This document shows, one piece after another, positions 8,048 to 16,300 of a stretch of 48,869 nucleotides of DNA. Numbering within the stretch: the stretch's first letter is position 1; each line of letters begins with the position of its first letter. This stretch comes from a virus: positions 1 to 48,869 of IMG/VR virus record IMGVR_UViG_3300006028_000008. One strand, given 5' to 3'. Below the pieces are notes generated by a model, which did not search any database, was not told the origin of the DNA, and worked only from the letters and a program-made list of their open reading frames with translations. The position numbers and the translations under genes are program-made.

Positions 8048-8218
8048 ATGCCCCCAGGATGGACCCCAAAGGATGAGCGACAGAAGCTCCACGTGGAAGC
8101 GTCCGAGAAGAGTCTCGGCCGCTCCACGAAGAAGGCTCGACAGATCGGCTTCGCCACCGTGAACAAGGAGCGGACCCGGCAGGGCCGCACCAAGGCCGCG
8201 AGGGGCAAGAGGAACTAG
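8048..8218 (+). CDS. Small highly basic protein
   Basis: 56 residues, ATG with AGGAG 7 nt upstream. About a third of the residues are Lys or Arg (ERQKLHVEASEKSLGRSTKK, then RTRQGRTKAARGKRN). No domain is recognised. The sequence suits a DNA- or RNA-binding protein packaged with or acting on the genome. A comparable small basic gene lies at 28466. Confidence 0.65.
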   Translation: MPPGWTPKDERQKLHVEASEKSLGRSTKKARQIGFATVNKERTRQGRTKAARGKRN

Positions 8219-9565
8219 GTGCCGGATTCGGGACAAGATCCCAGCCAGCCCGGTGGCATCGTCGATGCCAGTGGCGGCGGCCTTGACCCGGGCGCCTGGA
8301 TGGCCCTGAGTCAGGGCGGCCACTTCCCCGGCGATACGCAGAACTACCTCGGCTACCTGGGCTCGACCGGCGGCCAGCCGCAGCAGATGGCCCAGGGTGG
8401 TGGCGGCAGGGCCGCGCCTGGCATCCTGGGGGTCATCCTCTCGCTCCTGGGCGTCCCCTTCGGTGGCCTCCTCGGCGGCGCGGCCGGCAATGCCCTGGGC
8501 AAGTACTCGACCCCCGGCCAACCCCCCACCGACCCCGCGGCCGGTGGCCCGCAGAGCTTCTGGTCCGGCCCCGGCGCCGCCTACGGTCCTCCGGGCTCGA
8601 CCATCGGCGGCCTCGGGGACATCGGCAACCGCACCCCAGCAGACGGCACGGACGCCCCCCTCGGCAACGGCCCCGGCGCCTCCGGCCCCGCCAGCACCCC
8701 GAGCGGCCACCGGCACGGCGGCGGAGGCGGCGGTGGTGGCACCTACGTCTTCCACCCCTATGGCGGTTTGCAGGGCCAGGGGTCCTTCGTCGCCTGGAAC
8801 CCCAAGTACCCCGGCGAGCCGGCCGGCGGCGCCACCTTCACCGGCGGCAGCGGCAGCTCGGACCGTCCCGCGCCGGCCCCGGCGCCCGGGCCGCCCGCGA
8901 GAGGCGGCCACGGGGCGCCTGGTGGAGGGGGTGCCAACCCGCCTGGCGGCGGTTCTACGGGCCGACCGGGAGGTGGGCAGGGGGGAAGGCCGGGTGGTAA
9001 GCCCCCGGCCCCTCAGCCGGCCGCTGGCGGGGCAGGCCCTCAGAAGCCGCCGGGAGCGAACGCCCCGAACGCCGCCAACGTGGACTATCATGGAGTGGAC
9101 ACGTCGAACGTGGACCGAGGCGCGCCGGGCTGGATGCCAGACCCGACGACCGGCATCCAGGACACCGCTGGCCTGCCGTTGCCGACACTCCCGGCGCCGA
9201 AGCCGGGCGAGAGCTACCAGGACTACATGACCCAGCTCCACGATGCAGGCTTCAGCTCCGACGCCATCGCCTCGGTGATGGGCGCCCACGGCTTCCAGCC
9301 TGGCGCTCCGGGCGGGACCTACCAGGCCCCGGCAGCCGGGGGCGGCCCACTGGTCCAGCCCGACCAGCCAGGCGGCTGGAATTGGGGGACCGGCCCCGTC
9401 GTCTCGACCAACCCCGGGGGCGGCGGCTACGCCTTCGCCAACCAGGTGAACAGCCCAGGCCTCGGCAGCGACGCCGGCCCCAACGCCGCGGACATGATCC
9501 GCAGCGGGGGCGGGGGTGGTGGTATCAGGAACCTGCTGGACACGATCCTGGGGGTAGCGCTCTGA
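8219..9565 (+). CDS. Large Gly/Pro-rich virion protein
   Basis: 448 residues, GTG start directly after the upstream stop. Residues 60-90 hold a hydrophobic glycine-zipper-like stretch (PGILGVILSLLGVPFGGLLG, then GAAGNALGKY) that could insert in or cross a membrane. A His/Gly tract, then long Pro/Gly/Ala disorder, follow. The C-terminus again has hydrophobic helices (RNLLDTILGVAL). A membrane-active segment inside a late virion protein fits a genome-ejection channel component. This is inference from composition. Confidence 0.6.
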   Translation: MPDSGQDPSQPGGIVDASGGGLDPGAWMALSQGGHFPGDTQNYLGYLGSTGGQPQQMAQGGGGRAAPGILGVILSLLGVPFGGLLGGAAGNALGKYSTPGQPPTDPAAGGPQSFWSGPGAAYGPPGSTIGGLGDIGNRTPADGTDAPLGNGPGASGPASTPSGHRHGGGGGGGGTYVFHPYGGLQGQGSFVAWNPKYPGEPAGGATFTGGSGSSDRPAPAPAPGPPARGGHGAPGGGGANPPGGGSTGRPGGGQGGRPGGKPPAPQPAAGGAGPQKPPGANAPNAANVDYHGVDTSNVDRGAPGWMPDPTTGIQDTAGLPLPTLPAPKPGESYQDYMTQLHDAGFSSDAIASVMGAHGFQPGAPGGTYQAPAAGGGPLVQPDQPGGWNWGTGPVVSTNPGGGGYAFANQVNSPGLGSDAGPNAADMIRSGGGGGGIRNLLDTILGVAL

Positions 9566-9567
9566 TG

Positions 9568-10164
9568 CTACTTTCTCGGGGGCGCCGCCGCCATGTCGTA
9601 GTACCAGCGGGCGTCCGGTGCCAGAGCGGCATCGGCATCAGAGGCTTCGCAGCTGTCCAGTACCTCGCGCACGCGGCGCTTGATGCCGCGCAGCCGCTCG
9701 ACACTCTGGACGAGGCGGCCGATGTTGGCCTGAGCGTCCGCAAGCTCCGCGCGCGCCGTGCGCAGCTCGGCCTCGGTGGCGCCAAGGCCCTTGCGCGCGC
9801 CCACGCAGGAATCTTCCCAGCTCTGCCGGGATTCCTCGCAACGTCGCAGCGCCTCGAGCGCCTGCCGGCGCCACGTGTCGCGGCTGCGCTCGGCGTCGCG
9901 GGCAGCGTCAAGCTGGCGGTGTACCTCCGACAACTCCTCGAGCTTGCCGCGCAGCGACGCGCGGGCCGCGTCGAGTTCACGCTGGGCGGTGTCAAGTTGG
10001 CTGGCGGGTACCCATGGGCCGCACGCACCGGGCTCCGGTGGCAGCGCCGGCACGTCGGCGAAGCGCACCCACTCGCCGGTGCCGTGGACCCGCATTTCGA
10101 CCTTGGCTACGGGCGTGGGGCCGGTCGTGTGATCGGTGATAAGAACGATGTGGTACCTGTCCAT
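9568..10164 (-). CDS. Coiled-coil reverse-strand moron protein
   Basis: 198 residues. Residues 1-55 form a small folded N-terminus (MDRYHIVLITDHTTG, then KVEMRVHGTGEWVRFADV). Residues 55-170 are continuous heptad-type coiled coil rich in Glu, Arg, Ala and Leu. It is not recognised. Unlike the leaderless morons it has a canonical AAAGGAG ribosome site 11 nt before the ATG and a leader of about 20 nt after its TATGAT promoter. It lies against the late strand in a gap between two virion genes. Confidence 0.75.
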   Translation of the reverse strand: MDRYHIVLITDHTTGPTPVAKVEMRVHGTGEWVRFADVPALPPEPGACGPWVPASQLDTAQRELDAARASLRGKLEELSEVHRQLDAARDAERSRDTWRRQALEALRRCEESRQSWEDSCVGARKGLGATEAELRTARAELADAQANIGRLVQSVERLRGIKRRVREVLDSCEASDADAALAPDARWYYDMAAAPPRK

Positions 10165-10186
10165 GGCTCTCGTCTCCTTTCCCTAA

Positions 10187-10214
10187 ATCATATCACGGTG
10201 GCGGCATAATGTTC
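10187..10214 (-). promoter_or_regulatory. Extended -10 promoter, cassette 4
   Basis: Minus-strand TATGAT at 10192-10187 with upstream TGA and the family spacer GCCGCCACCG. The -35 position (10214-10209) is a poor match and coincides exactly with the start codon region of the plus-strand gene at 10209. Promoter strength would depend on the extended -10. Confidence 0.65.
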
Positions 10215-11315
10215 AACCAGATGGGCAACACCCCACAGCGGCGCCAGCAGCCCATCCAGTCGGCCGGCGGTCCGGGCGGCCCTCCGGCCACGCCCATCGG
10301 CCCCGCGCCGTCCGGCCAGCACCCGACCAATCCGGCCGCCGGCCTCAGCCCGCACCAGCAGTACGCCGCTTGGGTGGCCGCCGGCCGACACGGCGCCAGC
10401 GGCAAGAACGTCCAGCAGCCGCCCCCGGGTCCAGGCCCCGCGCCTGGCCCGGGTGGCGGTCCCCCTTCAGGGAGCGCACCGGCCCCTGGTCCTGCGCCGC
10501 CCGGCACCCCGGCGTCTCCCGCCGGCCCGGGAGGGCCAGGGGCCGGCAGCGGCCTGGCCCCCAACGCCAACCCCTTCGTCGGCAGCCAGACCGCGCCCGG
10601 GGGCTTCAACCCCTTCGCGCCGCTGCCGCGCGGCGGGCCGCCGCAGGAGCCGGGCGGGATGCCCGGGACCTACGCTTACAACGACCCCTTCAATGCGCTG
10701 CTCTCCTCCATCCCGACGATGGACGAGAACGCCAAGCGCCAGATCAGCGGCGCCATGTCCTCGGCCGGCCTGACCGGCAACCGCTTCGGGTCCTACGCGC
10801 AGAACGTGGCCGGCCAGATCGGCGGGGAGACGGCGCTGCAAGAGAACCAGGCCCTCCTACAGGCCCAGCAGCAGCAGGCCCTGGCCGAGCAGGGACAGGC
10901 CCTCACCGCCGCCGGCACCGGCGTCGGCGCGGGCAGCGCCATGGACCAGATTCTGACCTCGCACCTGATGAACCCCTTCGCCATCGGCCAGTACGAGCAG
11001 GGGCGTCAGGACACCTTCGCCAACACCCGCTACCAGGACTTCAACCAGAACAAGTTGGGCTGGTTCCCTTACCTCTTGCAGGGGGCCATGCAGCCGGGCG
11101 GCCAGAGCTACCCCGGGCCAGTGGAGTACCGTTCGACCGGCAGCCAGCCGGGCGGCCTCGATTGGGCCTCGGCCCTCCTGCCGGGGCTGGTCGGGCTGGG
11201 CTCGGCTACCGGGCTCTTCAGCGGTCTGGGCAACCTCTTCGGTGGCGGTGGACCGGCGGCGTCCGGCCCAAGTCAGAGCCCGGGCGCCACGACCGACCCG
11301 GGAGTAGGGGGGTAG
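10209..11315 (+). CDS. Gly/Pro-rich virion protein with a GLSPHQQY motif
   Basis: 368 residues. Residues 40-70 repeat the motif of the 7159 gene (GLSPHQQYAAWVAAGRHGAS). After a Pro/Gly linker comes a folded region at about 155-300 (NDPFNALLSSIPTMDENAKR, then NQALLQAQQQQALAEQGQAL, then YQDFNQNKLGWFPYLLQGAM). The C-terminus has a hydrophobic glycine-rich helix (SALLPGLVGLGSATGLFSGL) that could associate with membrane. Position and composition suggest an internal or ejected virion protein. Only the weak GGTGG upstream serves as a ribosome-site candidate. Confidence 0.6.
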   Translation: MFNQMGNTPQRRQQPIQSAGGPGGPPATPIGPAPSGQHPTNPAAGLSPHQQYAAWVAAGRHGASGKNVQQPPPGPGPAPGPGGGPPSGSAPAPGPAPPGTPASPAGPGGPGAGSGLAPNANPFVGSQTAPGGFNPFAPLPRGGPPQEPGGMPGTYAYNDPFNALLSSIPTMDENAKRQISGAMSSAGLTGNRFGSYAQNVAGQIGGETALQENQALLQAQQQQALAEQGQALTAAGTGVGAGSAMDQILTSHLMNPFAIGQYEQGRQDTFANTRYQDFNQNKLGWFPYLLQGAMQPGGQSYPGPVEYRSTGSQPGGLDWASALLPGLVGLGSATGLFSGLGNLFGGGGPAASGPSQSPGATTDPGVGG

Positions 11316-12953
11316 GTGTACGGAGCCTTCGGCGCGGGCGGTCAGGACCCGGACTATCGGCGGGAGTCCGTCTACCGCTTCGGCAATGCCTTGCAGCAGG
11401 TGGCCCAGGAGATCCAGGGCTACCAGGACCGCAAGCAGCTCCTGGCCCTCTCCGAGGCCCAGCGCTTCTTCCGCGACGTGCAGGTGGACCCTACCCTCGC
11501 GAACACCTGGGGGCCGGACATCAGCCGGCGCCTGGGCGGCCAGTTCCCGGAGATCCCCTACCTGGTACAGGCCGCGCAGCAGCGCCAGCAGCAGGCCGGC
11601 GCCATCCAGGGGGGCTGGCAGAAGTATCTGGCGGCGCTCGACACCGCCAAGGGCCACCTCAGCGCCCTGCAAGGAGCGGCCGACCAACAGCCCGACCAGC
11701 TCACCATCCCCGCCCAGCTCCCGCCGGGCTGGCCCGGTGAGGCCCAGGGACCGCCGCAGACCGTGCCCAACCCAGCCAAGCAACCGCTGCTCCAAGCCAT
11801 CCAGGCGGCGCAGTCCGTGGGCCTGCCCCGCACGGCGATGAACAGCCTCTCGGCCCAGGACGAAGCCTACGCCCGCCTCTACGCCGACAGCGTGGACCCG
11901 AAGAAGACGGGCCTAGCCTCGATGCTGCCACCGCCGGTTCAGGGCTTCGATATCCGCAAGGCCGGCAGCGGCCCCGCCGGCAAGGTGCAGATCTTCGCTG
12001 CCCTGAATGGCCTCGACCCCACCACCATGAATCTGTGGAAGCCCGAACAGCAGCAGGCGGTCCGGCAGTTCCTGGACCTCGACCCGACCGGGGCCGAGAC
12101 GTGGAAGCTGGGGACGCAGTTCCAGAACAGCAAAAGCCTGGAAGCGACCCGCCATCAGCACCAGATCGACAGCGAGATCCTCCACAACCGGGACGCCATG
12201 GGGCGGATCTACCAGTCCCACGCTCTTCTCGGCGCCCAGGAGGACATCAACTTCAAGCGCAAGGTCCAGCTCCTCGACCAGCAGGGGAAGCTCTTCGGCA
12301 ACAACACCGGCGACCCCCTCATGGCCGCGCAGTCGGCGGCGACACTCAACCAGAAGCAATGGGAGCAGCAGTTCGGGGACGCCAAGAAGGCCAACCCCAA
12401 CGACGTGCCGGGCTTGACCGCACTCCTGAAGCAGCGGCCCGGCGCCCTACCCCCAGGGGCCGCCCCCTCCATCGCCGACGCGATCACCGCCGAGGTAGGC
12501 ATGGGCCTGCTCAACCCGGCCCAGGCCGCCAGTGAGGCGCAGAAGCGGGCGCTGGGCGTCCAGCAGATCATGTCCACCATGCCCTCGAAGATGCAGGGCA
12601 ACATGGGGGACCAGGCCGTCGCCGGGGCCATCGCCGCCGGCCACCGCCGCATCCTGGCGCAGTGGATCGGGGCGCAGTCGGACCCCTCGGTGTACCAGGA
12701 CCGCTACCTGAAGGCCACCCAGGCCTACGACGGCGCGCTCAAACAGGGCGCCAACCCGATGGCCGCTCTTCAGGCGGCCTCGGGCCTGGCGCTGCCCTCG
12801 CCCCAGGTGCGCCAGCAAGTCCGGGACTACCTACGTCGGGCAGGCCCCAGCGCCCAGGGTGGCAGCATGGGCCTTCAGGTGGCGCCGCAGCCCATCGTCT
12901 CGCCCGCCACCGAGGAGTCTGCGGCGCCGGCCGAGGAGCCGCCGGAGGAGTAG
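11316..12953 (+). CDS. Helical Gln/Ala-rich internal virion protein
   Basis: 545 residues, GTG start abutting the previous stop. It is mostly alpha-helical with many Gln and Ala (YRFGNALQQVAQEIQGYQDR, then YLVQAAQQRQQQAGAIQG). It lacks cysteine and ends in an acidic tail (SAAPAEEPPEE). The length, helix content and place just before the 1376-residue protein match internal core proteins of podoviruses, such as T7 gp15. No homology can be claimed from sequence alone. Confidence 0.6.
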   Translation: MYGAFGAGGQDPDYRRESVYRFGNALQQVAQEIQGYQDRKQLLALSEAQRFFRDVQVDPTLANTWGPDISRRLGGQFPEIPYLVQAAQQRQQQAGAIQGGWQKYLAALDTAKGHLSALQGAADQQPDQLTIPAQLPPGWPGEAQGPPQTVPNPAKQPLLQAIQAAQSVGLPRTAMNSLSAQDEAYARLYADSVDPKKTGLASMLPPPVQGFDIRKAGSGPAGKVQIFAALNGLDPTTMNLWKPEQQQAVRQFLDLDPTGAETWKLGTQFQNSKSLEATRHQHQIDSEILHNRDAMGRIYQSHALLGAQEDINFKRKVQLLDQQGKLFGNNTGDPLMAAQSAATLNQKQWEQQFGDAKKANPNDVPGLTALLKQRPGALPPGAAPSIADAITAEVGMGLLNPAQAASEAQKRALGVQQIMSTMPSKMQGNMGDQAVAGAIAAGHRRILAQWIGAQSDPSVYQDRYLKATQAYDGALKQGANPMAALQAASGLALPSPQVRQQVRDYLRRAGPSAQGGSMGLQVAPQPIVSPATEESAAPAEEPPEE

Positions 12954-12956
12954 GTG

Positions 12957-13313
12957 CTACGCCTTCTTCAGCATGAAGCCAGGCAACTCGCCGCGCTCCT
13001 TCCGCCCTGCCGCCACCCGCTTGGCCGTCCGCGACCGGCTCTGCTTCGTGAGGCCCTCTCGCTGCCGAGCGATCACGGCGGCGACCTTTGCCGGGATGGC
13101 GAGGCGGACCATCCCCTCGGGGCCTCCGACCTCCAAGAAGATGGTGTCCCCGCGCTTGTCCTGCCGGTAGGTCTGGACGATGTAGGTGCGACTGCCGCCG
13201 ACGCCGAGGTTGCCCACGCTGCGGATGGTAGCGGGGCGGGTGTGCACCACGTCGGGAAGGCCATCGAGGCTGCCAAGCAAACGGTCGTACGAGTCGGGCA
13301 TCTGATCGGACAT
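12957..13313 (-). CDS. Small basic reverse-strand moron protein
   Basis: 118 residues from the ATG at 13313, chosen because GAAAGGAGG lies 7 nt upstream; the longer frame to 13358 runs through its promoter. The N-terminus is acidic and polar (SDQMPDSYDRLLGSLDGLPD). A beta-rich middle follows (SRTYIVQTYRQDKRGDTIFL). The C-terminus is basic and helical (AKVAAVIARQREGLTKQSRS). Not recognised. The basic C-terminus suggests nucleic acid binding. It is convergent with the 11316 gene, only 3 nt apart. Confidence 0.7.
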   Translation of the reverse strand: MSDQMPDSYDRLLGSLDGLPDVVHTRPATIRSVGNLGVGGSRTYIVQTYRQDKRGDTIFLEVGGPEGMVRLAIPAKVAAVIARQREGLTKQSRSRTAKRVAAGRKERGELPGFMLKKA

Positions 13314-13336
13314 GAGTGTCCTCCTTTCAACTGCCG

Positions 13337-13365
13337 AGTATATCATAGGCTTTGACATAAGTCAA
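13337..13365 (-). promoter_or_regulatory. Promoter of cassette 5 with overlapping dyad
   Basis: Minus-strand TTGACT (13365-13360), 17-nt spacer, TATACT (13342-13337); the family TATGAT is also present, shifted by 5 nt. The -35 forms part of a perfect inverted repeat, TTGAC-TTAT-GTCAA, that could be an operator. The ATG of the plus-strand gene starts on the last base of the -35. Confidence 0.7.
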
Positions 13366-16300
13366 TGCCCGATTTCCCGGCACTGCCCTCCTACCTGACC
13401 GGCGACGGCTCGGCGCCCGCGCCACCGTCCCAGCCGACCGGCCTTCCCCTGCTGCCCTCCTACCTCCGGGGCCCGCAGCCGCCCCCGGCGCAGACTGCCT
13501 CGGCCAGCACCAGCCAGGACCCCAACGCGGACCAGCTGATGCAGCTCGCCAAGGCCCACGGACGGCCCGTGGCCGCTGACCAAGGGCGCCCGATGGACCT
13601 GGCCCCCATGCGGCCCAAGGGCTCGGCCGGTCCCCGCGTCCAGCCCGAGGCGCCCCCGGACGCCGGCTGGTGGACCGCCGCCAAGGGGGCGGCCTCCAAA
13701 GCCTTCGGCGCGCCGCTGGCCGGCGGAGCCGAGATGGCGCGGGACCTGGCCGAGCAGCACCCCATCCTCGCCAACCTCCTCCTCGGCCCCGCCGGCAAGG
13801 AGGCGGCGCTACAGGTACCGCAGGGTCTGACTCACGAGCTGGGCAGCCTCGCCGAGCAGCAGCGCCAGGCATTCCTGGCCGCGCACCCCGGGACCGGGGG
13901 TGCGGCGGCCGAGTACGCCACCGAACTGGGGGTGAACCTCCTGCCCCTGGTGGCTGGCTCGTTGCCCGCTATCCGCGCGATGGCAACCACCGCCAACCCC
14001 ACCGTGGCGAGCGCCCTCCGCGGCGCGGCAGTGGGCGGTCCGATCGGCGCCGCTATCGGCGCTCCCATGGGCTACGCCGCCAGCTATGGCGCGCCGACCG
14101 GCGATCGATTGAGGGCGGCCGGTGAGACTGGGCTCTTCATGGGCGGCCTCGGCGCCCTCGGTGGCCTCGCCGCGCGGCCGCCGACCCTCCCCTCCTACCT
14201 CACCGGCGAGCATCCCCTCCCGGATGGGGGAGCCTTCCGATTGCCCCGGGAAGCCCCCCAGGAGGTCCCAGGAGCCACGATCTCTCCCGGTGGTGGCCCT
14301 ACCCCTACGCCGGCCGAGGTCGCGCCCCAGGGCGGCGTCCAGGGCATGGTACGCGTGGACGCCGCCCGCTCCGGCCTTGGGGATGAGACGGTGGCGGCGA
14401 TGCAGCAGGCCGCCCACCAAGCGCTCAACCGCGCGGCGCCCGGCCGCGCCGCCCTTCACGACGACGGCAGCGTGACGCTGGCCGCCGACAACGAGGCCCA
14501 CCTCCACGACACGATGGCCCAGGCCCAGCAGGAGCTGGCGGCGCGGCCCCTGGCCGCCACCCTTCCCGATGGGTCGGTCGTCCACATCCCGATCAGGGTG
14601 ACCTATGGCCTTCAGGATCTTCCCGCAGCAACCGATGCCCTTGCAAACCGAGTTCTCCCAGCCGAAGCTGCTGCCGCTACGGCTGGTGGGGCACGTCCCG
14701 GGGGTGGGGCCGGTGCCGGTGGAGCACCTGGCCTCGCACTTCCCGGCGGGGACGAGCTTCCACGTCCACGGCTTGCAGAAGCCCCCGGGGATGCCTGGGT
14801 TGCCCAAGCCGGCGGCGTCCCCCTCCCCGGCCAAGCTCTCGGTCAAGCCGCTGCCGGAGCCGCAGAGCTTCAAGCCGCAGGCCATGGCGCCCAAGGAACC
14901 GGCGCTGCCGGAGCCGAAGCTGCCCAACTTGAAGGCCGACCTGGTGCCGAAGGCCCCGCTGCCCCAGGGGCCGAAGCCGCTGCCCCACCGCCGCACGGGG
15001 GCGGTCCTGCGGGGCAAGCTCTAGCGCAGCTGCAATCCGGCGAGGCCGGCTTCGTCAAGAACCCCATGGCGCCGACCCCCGCCGAGCGGGGTTGGCGCCA
15101 GTACTACCCCATGCGCCGGTCCTTCGTCTGGCAGGAGAACGCCGACCGCCTGGCGGCCCAGCTGCACGAGACGGACCTGATGAAGCAGTTCCCGGACCCC
15201 AACCTGCGCCGGGCGATGTCTCTGGCCGTTGAACGCAATGATCCGATGCAGGCCCCGGCCGAGCAGTTCGTCCGCGAGCACCCCCAGGGGGGCGAGGCGG
15301 CCCTGGCCGAGATCGAGCGCCAGCGCCAGCAGGGGCGGCTCAACATGAAGGGCCTGCGAGACCTGGGCTTCGTGCCCAAGGACACCCCGGATGTGCAGGA
15401 CTACATCCGTCACCAGTGGGACCCGGTGCCCGGCGCGCCGCAGAAGCCCTACGCCCCAGGCAGGGCCTACGAGAGTCCACTGACCAGCGTGCTGCAAGAG
15501 CGGGAGTTCCCCACCCTGGGGACCGGCATCCGCGCCGGCCGCACCCCCACGACCCTGGACTACGCCACCATGGTTCGGAACGGCGACCAGGAATTCTCCC
15601 ACACCTTAGCACTCCATCGACTGATGCAAGACGTGTCGGAGATCCGCTTCATGGGGGACGGGAAGCCGGCCTACCTGCGGGCGACCAGCAAGGACCCGGC
15701 CTACCTTCAGGCCCTGGGCCAGGACGGCTACAAGGACGTGAGCGGTATCCCCCTCCTCAACCGGGCCATCCCCGGCGAGGGGACACTCCACATGCACGGG
15801 AACCTGTGGGACAACCTCTCGCCCATCCTGCGCGACAGCCCCTCGACACCCATCGGCCGGGCGATGGACACCGCCCTGGGCACGGCCAAGCAGATGCTCC
15901 TCGGCTTCAGCTTCTTCCACCCAGCGGAGCTGACCATCCAGAATGCCCTGCAACGGGGTGTGACGCCGGCCCTGTGGGAGGGCCTGAAGCGGGGCTTCGG
16001 GGTGCCGGGCTTGAATCAGCTGACGCAGAGGATGGGGTGGGGGAACCTCGAGCGCGAGACGTGGATGCAGGCCGCCAAGGAGGGGGTGAACTACACCTCC
16101 CCCGAGACGGACACCAACATGATCCAGGCGCAGAAAACGCTCGCCGGCCTAGCCCGGCGCATGGGCGCCACCGAGGACACCGCCGCGGGTAAGGTGGTGG
16201 GGGTGGCGGGCAAGGTGCTCGCCTCCCCCCACGAGGCGATGTTCCCCGGCTACATGGCGCCGCTCAAGGTGACGGTGCAGACGATCAACCGGGACAAGCT

